Shown here in pieces: positions 18,549 through 27,103 of a stretch of DNA of 64,000 nucleotides. Each line of letters begins with the position of its first letter. Within the stretch, counting starts at the first letter, position 1. Below the pieces are notes generated by a model. The model was given only the letters and a program-made list of their open reading frames with translations. It was not told where the DNA came from and searched no databases. The stretch is from Kroppenstedtia sanguinis (lineage in GTDB: Bacteria; Bacillota; Bacilli; Thermoactinomycetales; DSM-45169): contig NZ_JBNPXF010000014.1 of NCBI RefSeq assembly GCF_050433445.1, positions 1 through 64,000 of the forward strand, read 5' to 3'. Made by a program: the position numbers and the translations under genes.

Positions 18549-19895
18549 TCAACTGAAAAAGACCCGCACCACATCATTGTATGTGATCATCAACATCAAC
18601 ATCATCAGTAGGGCAAAACCGACAAAGTGCACCAAGCTTTCCTTGTTGGGGTCAATCGGTTTTCCTCTGAGAGCTTCAAAGAGGATAAAGACGAGCCGTC
18701 CCCCGTCCAAAGCGGGGAAAGGAAGGATGTTGAGAATCCCCAAGTTGAGACTGAGCAGAGCAGCCAGACGAATCATTGGCAACCATCCGGCTTCTGCCGC
18801 CTGTCCCGTGATATCGGCGATTCCCACCGGTCCCGCCAAACTCTCCAGACCCACCTTCCCTGTGATCAACTGGCCGATCGCTTGTAGCATCACTCCGGTC
18901 AGCTCATAGGTCTTTTGAAAGCCGCTCACCGCTGCCTCAGAGACTGTTGCATCCCGCAATTCCTGCTTCATCCGTATTCCAATCAGAAATTGCCCGTCTT
19001 TTTTTTCAGGCTGGACCGTAATATCATACTTCTGGTTCGCCCGTTCCAGTTCCATGGCTACCGGTTTTCCCTCGGCTTCCTGTAAGGGCATCCGGATGTC
19101 ATTGAGACTTTTGACTTCCTTGTTCTCCACTTTTCGGACTGTATCCCCTGGCTTAATCCCCGCTTTTTCCGCCGGTGTGCCCGATTCGATATCCTCGACC
19201 GTAACCTTTGTCTCCAAGCCGACTGCCAATGTCACCACGGCCATCAGAACAATCGTCAGCAAGAGATTAAATACCGGTCCCGCCAAGATAGTCAGTCCAC
19301 GGTCCAAAATACCTTTGGAGGCGAACTGCCGATCCAGAGGAGCAATCTGAATGATGTTTTTCTCATCATACTGGATCACTGCCTGGGGATGGAGCCGGTG
19401 ACGAATCTCTTTCCCCTCTTCATCCTCCATCAGAATGAAAAGCTGATCTTCCAAATCCGCTTCCAACAATTTTCCGGACACCGTATCCGCTACAGTGGGA
19501 AGGTGTTTGGGTAGGTCCGTTCCCGGAAAGTCGTCCACTTCCCCGTATTCTCGGACCCATTCTCCCCTACTTCCGGAATCCGCCGTCTGGGATGGGTTCG
19601 TGCGAATCCGAAGAACGCGACCTTCCCCATCCCGGTCCAATAGCAAGGAGGCACCGGTTTTTAATTCGACAATTTCCGGATCCTCTCCGGCCATCCGCAC
19701 ATAGCCTCCGAGGGGAAGAATTCGGATGGAATACTGCGTCTCCCCTTTGAACCAGGAGATCAGTTTGGGACCGAAACCAATGGCAAATTCCCGGACCAGA
19801 ATCCCTGCCCGTTTGGCAAAGATAAAATGTCCCAGTTCATGGATGAACACCAACACACTGATCAATAAGATAAAGGTTATCACTGTCTGCATCAA
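18549..19895 (-). CDS. rseP: Site-2 intramembrane metalloprotease RseP/RasP
   Basis: Membrane zinc protease that cuts anti-sigma factors and leftover signal peptides within the bilayer. HELGH (residues 19-23) in the first transmembrane segment and NILPFPALDGGR (about 392-403) form the active site. A PDZ domain with AEKAGIKPGDTVRKVENKEV lies between. The 448 aa exceed the roughly 420 of B. subtilis RasP because of an acidic insertion around residues 75-130. It is the last gene of the dxr-cdsA-uppS cluster, followed by a terminator. Confidence 0.95.
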   Translation of the reverse strand: MMQTVITFILLISVLVFIHELGHFIFAKRAGILVREFAIGFGPKLISWFKGETQYSIRILPLGGYVRMAGEDPEIVELKTGASLLLDRDGEGRVLRIRTNPSQTADSGSRGEWVREYGEVDDFPGTDLPKHLPTVADTVSGKLLEADLEDQLFILMEDEEGKEIRHRLHPQAVIQYDEKNIIQIAPLDRQFASKGILDRGLTILAGPVFNLLLTIVLMAVVTLAVGLETKVTVEDIESGTPAEKAGIKPGDTVRKVENKEVKSLNDIRMPLQEAEGKPVAMELERANQKYDITVQPEKKDGQFLIGIRMKQELRDATVSEAAVSGFQKTYELTGVMLQAIGQLITGKVGLESLAGPVGIADITGQAAEAGWLPMIRLAALLSLNLGILNILPFPALDGGRLVFILFEALRGKPIDPNKESLVHFVGFALLMMLMLMITYNDVVRVFFS

Positions 19896-19926
19896 ACCGT
19901 CACCACCTTGATTGGTCGTGGATCCG

Positions 19927-21084
19927 TCAACTTGTCTTCTTTAAGCATTGCCGAGCCGTTTCCCGGGCCCAGCGGTCCGCTTCAAACAGCTCTTCCAAGT
20001 TGGGATCCCTCACTACCTTGTGCCGGGAGAGGGCCTCTCCAACCACCTCTTCAATCATCGGAAAGGGCGATCCCCCTTGGAGAAAGCGTTCCACCGCCAC
20101 CTCGTTAGCCCCATTGAGGACCGTAGGTAGCGTCCCGCCGGCTTGGCCTGCATCATAGGCCATCTGCAGACAGGGAAACCGTTTCAGATCCGGTTCACGG
20201 AAGTGGAGAGCCCCCAGCTTCACCAGATCGAGGGGGTCTGTGCGCAAGGGCAAGCGCTCTGGATTGCTCAATGCGTATTGAATGGGAACTTTCATATCGG
20301 GGGTCCCCAGCTCCGCTAGCAAAGCTCCATCCACAAACTCCACCAAGGAATGGATGATACTCTCAGGGTGAATCAGGACATCAATCTGGTCGTAGGAAAG
20401 ACCGAACAGCCAGTGGGCCTCAATCACTTCCAAGCCCTTGTTCATCATACTGGCGGAGTCCACGGTGATCTTGGCTCCCATGGACCAGTTGGGGTGATTG
20501 AGAGCTTCCTCCCGGGTGGCATCCTCGATCTTTTCCCTGGGCCAGTCCCGGAAAGGGCCACCGGAGGCCGTCAGTATGATTCGTCTCACCTGTGACGGAT
20601 TCTCCCTGTGCAAACATTGATGGATCGCCGAATGCTCACTGTCGATGGGAAGGATGTCCACTCCGGCTTTCTTCGCTTCCTCCATAACGATCGCTCCGCC
20701 CATCACCAAGGTCTCCTTGTTGGCCAGACCAATCGTTTTTCCCGCTTGGATGCCAGCCAAGGTTGGCACCAGTCCCCGACTCCCCACCAGAGCAGATACC
20801 AGATAGGTGGCATCAGGATGAGTCGCCACCTCTGTGAGTCCCTCCTCGCCATATGTGGTGCGAACCGGATCAGACACCCTTAGCTTTACTTCTTCTACCG
20901 CATCTTTGGAAGACATGGAGATTAATTTGGGTTTAAATTCCTCCACCTGTTTCACCAACTCTTCCACATTGCCACCGGCGGCGAGGGCGATCACTTCAAA
21001 CTGGTCGGGATGCTGCCTGACCACCTCCAACGTATTGATTCCTATGGAACCCGTGGAACCCAGGATCGCCAATCGTTTTTTCAT
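19927..21084 (-). CDS. dxr: 1-deoxy-D-xylulose 5-phosphate reductoisomerase
   Basis: Second step of the MEP isoprenoid pathway, making 2-C-methyl-D-erythritol 4-phosphate with NADPH. The N-terminal dinucleotide motif GSTGSIGINTLEVV is at residues 8-21. The metal-binding region ILPIDSEHSAIHQCL and the active-site SASGG-type block (ILTASGGPFRD) follow, then NHPNWSMGAKITVDSASMMNKGLEVIEAH. The length of 385 aa is normal. It lies between cdsA and rseP; the pathway product feeds UppS, its near neighbour. Confidence 0.96.
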   Translation of the reverse strand: MKKRLAILGSTGSIGINTLEVVRQHPDQFEVIALAAGGNVEELVKQVEEFKPKLISMSSKDAVEEVKLRVSDPVRTTYGEEGLTEVATHPDATYLVSALVGSRGLVPTLAGIQAGKTIGLANKETLVMGGAIVMEEAKKAGVDILPIDSEHSAIHQCLHRENPSQVRRIILTASGGPFRDWPREKIEDATREEALNHPNWSMGAKITVDSASMMNKGLEVIEAHWLFGLSYDQIDVLIHPESIIHSLVEFVDGALLAELGTPDMKVPIQYALSNPERLPLRTDPLDLVKLGALHFREPDLKRFPCLQMAYDAGQAGGTLPTVLNGANEVAVERFLQGGSPFPMIEEVVGEALSRHKVVRDPNLEELFEADRWARETARQCLKKTS

Positions 21085-21157
21085 TCTATTTCACTCTCCT
21101 GGAAGCGTTGTGATTGAGTACATTCGGAGTCGGTCGGGGTGCTTTTTCACCATGCTC

Positions 21158-21958
21158 CTAGATCAGCTGGGTCGTATGCAAAACGATAAAAACGAGCAGG
21201 AGGCTGTCAAAGCGATCCAGGACCCCCCCATGACCGGGGAGGAGAGAACCGGTATCCTTCACACCTGTCGTCCGCTTGATCGCTGATTCAATCAGATCTC
21301 CCAAAGGACCGACGATGCTGATCATCAACCCGATTCCCAGGACGGCAACAAGACTGCCCAATTCTGGAAACAAGAGTCCGATAATGCCGCTGATGCCCAG
21401 AGACAGAACCATCCCCCCCAAGGATCCTTCCACAGTTTTGTTGGGGCTGATGGACGGCCACAGCTTCCTTTTTCCCCAGCGTTTTCCCGTAAAGTAAGCA
21501 CCGGAATCGTTAGTCCAAGTAACAATCAATGCCAGCAAGGACCACATCACCCCATCGGTCATCAGACGGGTCTGGATCATGTAGGAGAATCCAAATCCTA
21601 TGTATAAAGACCCCAAAAAAAGATAGGCCACCTCTTCCACATGAATCCGATTTCGGCTGGTAACTATCAGAGTCAGGAGTACCACCAGACCCATCAGAAT
21701 GTTATTAGGTACCTGAAGAGGCCAAATCGACGGCAAAAAACCCTGTTCGACCAACCCGGTCAATAGGATCATCCACATCAGGACTAGTCCCGTCATCGCT
21801 TCCAAAGAATAAAAGACGATCTTTTTCATGCGACAGAATTCCACATAACCGATCGTAGCCAACACACCGATCAATCCGGCATAACTCCATCCGCCCCCCC
21901 AGAGAAAAGCAAGAAAACCCGCTCCGCCCAACACCCCCGTAATGATCCGTTGTTTCAT
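21158..21958 (-). CDS. cdsA: Phosphatidate cytidylyltransferase
   Basis: Integral membrane enzyme that makes CDP-diacylglycerol for phospholipid synthesis. The 266-aa product has several hydrophobic spans and the C-terminal CDP-alcohol signature region (GPLGDLIESAIKRTTGVKDTGSLLPGHGGVLDRFDSL), in which the conserved Asp residues bind metal. It follows uppS by 20 bases, in the usual order uppS-cdsA-dxr. Confidence 0.95.
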   Translation of the reverse strand: MKQRIITGVLGGAGFLAFLWGGGWSYAGLIGVLATIGYVEFCRMKKIVFYSLEAMTGLVLMWMILLTGLVEQGFLPSIWPLQVPNNILMGLVVLLTLIVTSRNRIHVEEVAYLFLGSLYIGFGFSYMIQTRLMTDGVMWSLLALIVTWTNDSGAYFTGKRWGKRKLWPSISPNKTVEGSLGGMVLSLGISGIIGLLFPELGSLVAVLGIGLMISIVGPLGDLIESAIKRTTGVKDTGSLLPGHGGVLDRFDSLLLVFIVLHTTQLI

Positions 21959-21978
21959 CCGTTCTCACCCGTTTTCCA

Positions 21979-22770
21979 TCAGACCGCCCCATAACGGCGG
22001 GAACGGCGCTGAAAATCATCTATCGCCTCAAAAAACATCTCTCTTGTAAAATCCGGCCAAAAAACATCGGTAAACCAAAGTTCACTGTATGCCAGCTGCC
22101 AAAGCATAAAGTTGCTGATCCGAACTTCACCACTGGTCCGGATCATTAGATCGGGTTCGGGAAGGTTTGCTGTATACAAGGTGCTCCCAAAATACTCCTC
22201 GTTCACAGCTTCCTTTTCCAGCTTACCCGATATGACATCATCTATAATCCCATGCATCGCTCGAAGCATTTCTGCACGGGATCCGTAATTGAGGGCAAAG
22301 CTAAGAATCATCCCCGTATTGTCTCGAGTGGCTTCCTTGAATTTCAAGATCGCCTCCCTCGTATGACCGGGTAGCTGGTCTTCTTCTCCCAGCATACTTA
22401 CCTGAATGTTTCGAGCCACCAATTCCTCCAGATCCGTTCGCAAAAACTCCCCTGGCAAGCCCATCAGGTAATTAACTTCCTCTTTCGGACGCTTCCAATT
22501 TTCCGTGGAAAAAGAATACAATGTCAGTGCTTCAATCCCCAGATCATCCGCTGCCCGCGTAATATGACGGACCGTTTTCATTCCAGCCCGGTGGCCGGCT
22601 ACCCGGGGCATTCCCCTGCTCTTGGCCCAACGTCCGTTTCCGTCCATGATGATGGCCACGTGACGGGGGAGGGGACCTTTTTGGAGAGTTTGGATCCGTT
22701 TGCAGTCTGTGTCATTTTGTTTCGTCTCCCGGTGATATCCCACCAACCATTTCTTTAACCAGTCAATCAT
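21979..22770 (-). CDS. uppS: Undecaprenyl diphosphate synthase (cis-prenyltransferase)
   Basis: Extends FPP to C55-PP, the lipid carrier for cell-wall synthesis. The catalytic segment HVAIIMDGNGRWAK has its Asp at residue 43. SFSTENWKRP and the C-terminal PDLMIRTSGEVRISNFMLWQ motif are complete. The start at ATG 22770 is chosen because GGGG lies 7 bases upstream; 22776 is also possible, and the longer frame starting at 22836 has no ribosome site. 263 aa. Confidence 0.95.
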   Translation of the reverse strand: MIDWLKKWLVGYHRETKQNDTDCKRIQTLQKGPLPRHVAIIMDGNGRWAKSRGMPRVAGHRAGMKTVRHITRAADDLGIEALTLYSFSTENWKRPKEEVNYLMGLPGEFLRTDLEELVARNIQVSMLGEEDQLPGHTREAILKFKEATRDNTGMILSFALNYGSRAEMLRAMHGIIDDVISGKLEKEAVNEEYFGSTLYTANLPEPDLMIRTSGEVRISNFMLWQLAYSELWFTDVFWPDFTREMFFEAIDDFQRRSRRYGAV

Positions 22771-23012
22771 CCTCATACCCCCGCAGCTCTGCAACATTAC
22801 GATGTTTGGGCGCTTGGATTTTGCCCTATGAAACACCTTTGGCTCGGGATCTCACCGGCCCATCCGCAACCAGGTTTTTTCACGCTTCCTAACCGTTGAA
22901 CGGCAGATCAGTTTCCATCAAATCAATGTGTAGGTGATAAAATGTTCACCCGCATCTTAAAGATACCAAAAATTTGTCGGACTTGCGAGAGGATGAACCG
23001 CGACATTCCAGA

Positions 23013-23045
23013 TAAAACAAACCCCCCTTGCAAGCGAAGGGGGAT
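23013..23045 (-). terminator. Terminator after frr
   Basis: The stem CCCCCTT / AAGGGGG has a 7-base loop and is followed by GGTTTGTTTT on the minus strand. It lies immediately after the frr stop, so uppS (about 240 bases on) probably has its own promoter or depends on read-through. Confidence 0.75.
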
Positions 23046-23052
23046 CACCCTG

Positions 23053-23607
23053 TCAAACCTCCATGATCTCTTTTTCTTTTGTTTCGACGACTTGATCTGT
23101 CTCCTGAATGAAGCGGTCCGTCAATTTTTGAATTTCATCCTGGCCACGACGAGCCTCATCTTCGGACAGATCACCTTTTTTCTCCAATTTCTTCATTTCA
23201 TCGTTGGCATCCCGACGGATGTTGCGAATCGCCACCTTGGCTTCTTCCCCTGTCTTCTTCACCACTTTCACCAATTCAGCCCGACGCTCTTCTGTAAGAG
23301 CGGGAATGGCGATTCGGATCAGGTTGCCATCGTTATTGGGTGTCAGTCCTAAATCCGATTTGAGGATGGCCCGTTCCACATCCCCCAGCGTCGACTTGTC
23401 CCAAGGTTGCACCACCAACAGCCGGGGTTCTGGCGTGGAGATGTTGGCCAGTTGATTTAAGGGCATTTCGCTTCCGTAACATTCCACCATCACCTTATCC
23501 AACAAGGCCGGCGTCGCCCGTCCAGCCCGAATCGAAGCGAGCTCCCTTTTTAACGACTGGATCGCCTTTTCCATTCGTTGGTTGGCATCTTTTTTGACAG
23601 CATCCAT
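23053..23607 (-). CDS. frr: Ribosome recycling factor
   Basis: Splits post-termination ribosomes together with EF-G. The 184-aa product shows LKRELASIRAGRATPALLDKV near the N terminus, VQPWDKSTLGDVERAIL and NIRRDANDEMKKLEK, which form the family's three-helix bundle and hinge. It directly follows pyrH. Confidence 0.96.
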   Translation of the reverse strand: MDAVKKDANQRMEKAIQSLKRELASIRAGRATPALLDKVMVECYGSEMPLNQLANISTPEPRLLVVQPWDKSTLGDVERAILKSDLGLTPNNDGNLIRIAIPALTEERRAELVKVVKKTGEEAKVAIRNIRRDANDEMKKLEKKGDLSEDEARRGQDEIQKLTDRFIQETDQVVETKEKEIMEV

Positions 23608-24333
23608 CTATACATTCCCCCTGACAAGGGTACCGATTGGTTCCCCCTGAATGACACGGCGGATATTTCCGGTCCCTTCGATGTTGAATACAATCAACGG
23701 AATGTCATTATCCATACAGAGTGACGAAGCAGTTGAATCCATCACTCCAAGTCCCTGGTTCAACACATCCAGATAGGTCAGCGATTCATACTTGACAGCA
23801 TCCGGGTCCTGGCTTGGATCTGCTGAATAGACTCCGTCCACTTTATTTTTGGCCATCAGAATCACATCGGCTTCGATTTCAGCCGCCCGTAGTGCAGCTG
23901 TAGTATCTGTGGAGAAATAGGGGTTTCCAGTCCCCGAAGCGAAGATGACCACCCGCCCCTTTTCCAAGTGGCGAATAGCTCTCCGTCGAATATAGGGCTC
24001 CGCCACCTGTCGCATTTCAATGGATGTCTGGACCCGGCTCGGGACCCCCTCCGTTTCCAAAGCATCCTGCAGAGCGAGTGAGTTCATCACCGTAGCTAGC
24101 ATTCCCATATAGTCCGCCGTGGCTCGATCCATCCCCTTGGCACTGCCGGCCATCCCGCGCCAGATGTTGCCGCCGCCGACCACAATGGCGACTTGCACAT
24201 CCATCTCGATCACTTCTTTCAGCTGGACGGCGATGGACTGAATCACATTGGGATCAATCCCATAACCCTGTTCTCCCGCCAAGGCTTCCCCGCTCAATTT
24301 GAGCACGATGCGTTTATATCTCGGATCTGCCAT
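23608..24333 (-). CDS. pyrH: UMP kinase
   Basis: Hexameric amino-acid-kinase-fold enzyme that phosphorylates UMP to UDP. It shows YKRIVLKLSGEALAG at the N terminus, VVGGGNIWRGMAG, and GTGNPYFSTDTTAALRAAEIEADVILMAKNKVDGVY. The start at ATG 24333 (241 aa) is supported by a GGGGGG-containing ribosome site; the longer in-frame extension overlaps the terminator after tsf. The stop adjoins frr. Confidence 0.96.
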   Translation of the reverse strand: MADPRYKRIVLKLSGEALAGEQGYGIDPNVIQSIAVQLKEVIEMDVQVAIVVGGGNIWRGMAGSAKGMDRATADYMGMLATVMNSLALQDALETEGVPSRVQTSIEMRQVAEPYIRRRAIRHLEKGRVVIFASGTGNPYFSTDTTAALRAAEIEADVILMAKNKVDGVYSADPSQDPDAVKYESLTYLDVLNQGLGVMDSTASSLCMDNDIPLIVFNIEGTGNIRRVIQGEPIGTLVRGNV

Positions 24334-24404
24334 CCCTGGACCCCCCCGTTTCCCATTCATCCATTTCGACGTGATCGGAGGCAGTTCCTCTTCCACCTCC
24401 GTGC

Positions 24405-24430
24405 AAAAAAAGGGAACACTCCGTGTTCCC
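24405..24430 (-). terminator. Terminator between tsf and pyrH
   Basis: A perfect 8-bp stem GGGAACAC / GTGTTCCC with a 3-base loop and seven T on the minus strand. It separates the ribosomal rpsB-tsf unit from pyrH-frr. Confidence 0.85.
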
Positions 24431-24445
24431 TCATGCCCCATATCC

Positions 24446-25096
24446 TTACTTTCTCACCTGGGACATCACTTCGGAGGCAAAGTCCTCCTGCCGTTTCTCC
24501 AATCCTTCACCCAGCTCATAACGTGTGAAACGACGGACCGAGATGTTTTCCCCGATCTTGGCGATTTTTTCTTTCACCAATTCATCGACGGTCTTGTCTC
24601 CATCCTTGATGTAGGGTTGTTCCAACAGGCAGACACGCTCATAAAACTTCCCGAGACGACCTTCCACCATCTTATCCACGATGTGTTCAGGTTTACCTTC
24701 TTGCAAAGCCTGGTTCTTCAGGATTTCCCGTTCTTTGTCCACTTCAGCTTCCGGCACTTCTTCTCGACGGACATATTGAGGGTTCAGAGCCGCGATCTGC
24801 ATGGCAATCTCCCTGACAAATCCCTTGAAATCATCGGTATTGGCGACAAAGTCCGTCTCACAGTTGACCTCTACCAGCACACCAATTCGGCCGTTGGCAT
24901 GTATGTAGGATTCTACCAAGCCCTCAGCGGCAATGCGATCTGCTTTCTTCTCAGCTTTGGCCAACCCTTTTTCTCGAAGCAACTCCATCGCTTTCTGCAC
25001 ATTTCCATCTGCTTCTTGGAGCACCTTTTTGCAATCCATCATGCCGGCGCCGGTTTTTTCACGCAACTCTTTCACTTGGGCCGCAGTAATCGCCAT
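24446..25096 (-). CDS. tsf: Elongation factor Ts
   Basis: Guanine nucleotide exchange factor for EF-Tu. The 216-aa product starts with the UBA-like domain (VKELREKTGAGMMDCKKVLQEADGN) and contains IGVLVEVNCETDFVA, the classic second signature. The length is typical of the short Gram-positive form. It follows rpsB after a hairpin. Confidence 0.96.
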   Translation of the reverse strand: MAITAAQVKELREKTGAGMMDCKKVLQEADGNVQKAMELLREKGLAKAEKKADRIAAEGLVESYIHANGRIGVLVEVNCETDFVANTDDFKGFVREIAMQIAALNPQYVRREEVPEAEVDKEREILKNQALQEGKPEHIVDKMVEGRLGKFYERVCLLEQPYIKDGDKTVDELVKEKIAKIGENISVRRFTRYELGEGLEKRQEDFASEVMSQVRK

Positions 25097-25123
25097 AAAT
25101 CTTCCTCCTGTACATATCGTTTA

Positions 25124-25158
25124 AAAAAAGGGTGGTCACGCATCCCGCGGCCACCCTG
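25124..25158 (-). terminator. rpsB-tsf intergenic terminator/attenuator
   Basis: GGGTGG / CCACCC arms with internal pairing are followed by seven T on the minus strand. Located inside the rpsB-tsf pair, it would lower tsf expression relative to S2. Confidence 0.75.
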
Positions 25159-25170
25159 TTACTCTCCTCT

Positions 25171-25872
25171 TCAGGACGCTGACGTCTCTTCTCCCTGTTT
25201 CCCTTCCAGTGAGGCATCGGCCATCTTGGAAGTAAACAGACGCACCGCACGAATGGCATCATCGTTGCCGGGGATGATATGATCGATTTCATCGGGATCA
25301 CAGTTGGTATCGACAATCGCGATAATCGGGATCCCCAGTTTGCGGGCTTCCGCCACAGCGATGCGCTCTTTGCGCGGGTCAATGATAAAGACGGCATCGG
25401 GCAGTTCCTTCATATGCTTGATCCCACCCAGGAATTTCTCCAGACGGGCCTGTTCCTTCTTCAGCATGACCACTTCTTTTTTGGGGAGAACGTCAAAGGT
25501 GCCGTCATCTTCCATTGCTTCCAGTTTGTGCAACCGATCGATCCGTTTGCGGATCGTTTGGAAGTTGGTGAGCGTACCTCCCAACCACCGATGGTTGACA
25601 TAAAACATGCCGGAACGCTCGGCTTCTTCCCGTACGGCATCCTGTGCCTGTTTTTTCGTCCCGACAAACAGGATCTTGCCCCCCTTAGAAGCCAGGTCAC
25701 GCACATAGTTATAGGTCTCTTCCATCATTTTGACCGTTTTTTGCAGGTCGATGATGTAGATTCCGTTCCGTTCCGTAAAAATATATTTCTCCATCTTCGG
25801 GTTCCAACGACGGGTCTGGTGTCCGAAGTGAACCCCCGCTTCCAACAGCTGTTTCATAGAAACGACAGCCAT
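25171..25872 (-). CDS. rpsB: 30S ribosomal protein S2
   Basis: A 233-aa small-subunit protein. It has MKQLLEAGVHFGHQTRRWNPKM at the N terminus, the NHRWLGGTLTNFQTIRKRI block and IVDTNCDPDEIDHIIPGNDDAIRA. The ATG at 25872 follows AAAGGAGGAATTAACC. The promoter is about 100 bases upstream, and a structured GC-rich leader separates the two. Confidence 0.97.
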   Translation of the reverse strand: MAVVSMKQLLEAGVHFGHQTRRWNPKMEKYIFTERNGIYIIDLQKTVKMMEETYNYVRDLASKGGKILFVGTKKQAQDAVREEAERSGMFYVNHRWLGGTLTNFQTIRKRIDRLHKLEAMEDDGTFDVLPKKEVVMLKKEQARLEKFLGGIKHMKELPDAVFIIDPRKERIAVAEARKLGIPIIAIVDTNCDPDEIDHIIPGNDDAIRAVRLFTSKMADASLEGKQGEETSAS

Positions 25873-25975
25873 GGTTAATTCCTCCTTTTGGTTATTCCTC
25901 CGCCGGCTTTCGGGACTGGGACCCGAAGGCACCGACCGGTCCCATCGGCCGACGTGTGTATTCACACCGCTTAAT

Positions 25976-26005
25976 AATATACCACAAGCAAAAGCGGCCT
26001 CGCAA
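25976..26005 (-). promoter_or_regulatory. Candidate rpsB promoter
   Basis: TTGCGA and TATATT are spaced by 18 bases on the minus strand, downstream of codY. The transcript leader (about 25875-25968) contains the hairpin arms GGGACC / GGTCCC, possibly an S2 control element (inference). Confidence 0.5.
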
Positions 26006-26045
26006 GAACTTGGATCGATTTCAAAAGGAATTTGCCCTTGCGTCC

Positions 26046-26825
26046 TCAAGATTGTTTCAATTTACCCAACATGGGAAGAAATTTATCATTCAATACCTTG
26101 ATATGTGTTCCTTTCATTCCCAAGGATCGGGATTCGACCACCCCGCCGCTTTCCAATTTTCGCAAAGCGTTGACGATAACGGAACGGGTGATTCCAGCCT
26201 GGTCGGCCACCTTGCTCGCCACCAGAATTCCCTCTCGCCCATCCAGCTCTTCAAAGATATGTTCCACTGCTTCCTGTTCGCTATAAGAGAGAGAATCCAC
26301 TGCCAACTGGACCATCGCCCGGTTGCGGGCTTCTTCCTCCGCTTTTTCCGCCTTCATCTCCAAAATCTCCATCCCGACTACGGTAGCCCCGTACTCCGCC
26401 AACACCAGATCATCCTCCACAAAAGGCTGATCAAAGCGGGTTAACAACAAAGTTCCCAGGCGGTCTCCCCCACCCATGATCGGAACGAGGGTGGTGTAAC
26501 CGTGTGATTCGTTCTCATCCGTCTGATGATTCAGGCTGAATGGGCTGTTTTCATTCTGGTTGGCGGAAGTTTCCCGAACCGACTTCAGAAGATCATTGTA
26601 CTCTTCGCCGAGATGACCCTCAAACACTGCTCGCCGTTGCAGATCATCTCCTGCGGATTCCTGCACGGTCCCGAATCCGAGGATCTTCCCCCGGCGACTG
26701 ACCACATAGACATTGGCCAGGATCATATCCCGCAGGACTTCGGCCATCTCTTTAAAACTGACGGCTTGTCCTCCTGTTCTTTGCAGGAGATTGTTAATCT
26801 CCCTCGCCTTGGACAACAGGTCCAT
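26046..26825 (-). CDS. codY: GTP- and branched-chain amino acid-sensing global repressor CodY
   Basis: A 259-aa pleiotropic regulator that represses stationary-phase and nutrient genes when GTP and Ile/Leu/Val are plentiful. It has an N-terminal GAF domain (about 1-150) and a C-terminal winged helix with ASKVADQAGITRSVIVNALRKLESGGVVESRSLGMKGTHIKVLN, the DNA-reading element. The position downstream of hslU matches the clpQ-clpY-codY order of Bacillus. The 278-base gap to hslU holds a MITE-like repeat. Confidence 0.97.
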   Translation of the reverse strand: MDLLSKAREINNLLQRTGGQAVSFKEMAEVLRDMILANVYVVSRRGKILGFGTVQESAGDDLQRRAVFEGHLGEEYNDLLKSVRETSANQNENSPFSLNHQTDENESHGYTTLVPIMGGGDRLGTLLLTRFDQPFVEDDLVLAEYGATVVGMEILEMKAEKAEEEARNRAMVQLAVDSLSYSEQEAVEHIFEELDGREGILVASKVADQAGITRSVIVNALRKLESGGVVESRSLGMKGTHIKVLNDKFLPMLGKLKQS

Positions 26826-26996
26826 TTCTATGATTTCCTCCTTTTCTTGTTAACAGGCAGCTCCTTTGCTGAATTTTGAGGGAGGGATCCTGATACTGTT
26901 CCCCAACCCGCTGAGATCCCATCAGCCCCCGGTTCAAAGGAGAGAAAAAGTGTTGTGATTTACCCTTCACAGACGGTCGGGATGGAGTTTCACATC

Positions 26997-27101
26997 CAGA
27001 GTGTTGATACCTATTTTAGGTGGGGAGATCGTGTTTCCCTACGCTCCCTCGGGTGACACACGACACTCCCGCAAACTTTTTTCTAGTATCAAGCTCCCTG
27101 T
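26997..27101. repeat. Short inverted-repeat element (MITE-like, copy B)
   Basis: It begins CAGAGTGTTGATAC and ends GTATCAAGCTCCCTG, which are imperfect inverted repeats. The inner sequence GGTGGGGAGATCGTGTT matches the left-window copy (47-62) in inverted orientation. It abuts the hslU stop codon. The element is about 105 bases and non-coding. Boundaries are approximate. Confidence 0.4.
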
Positions 27102-27103
27102 TT

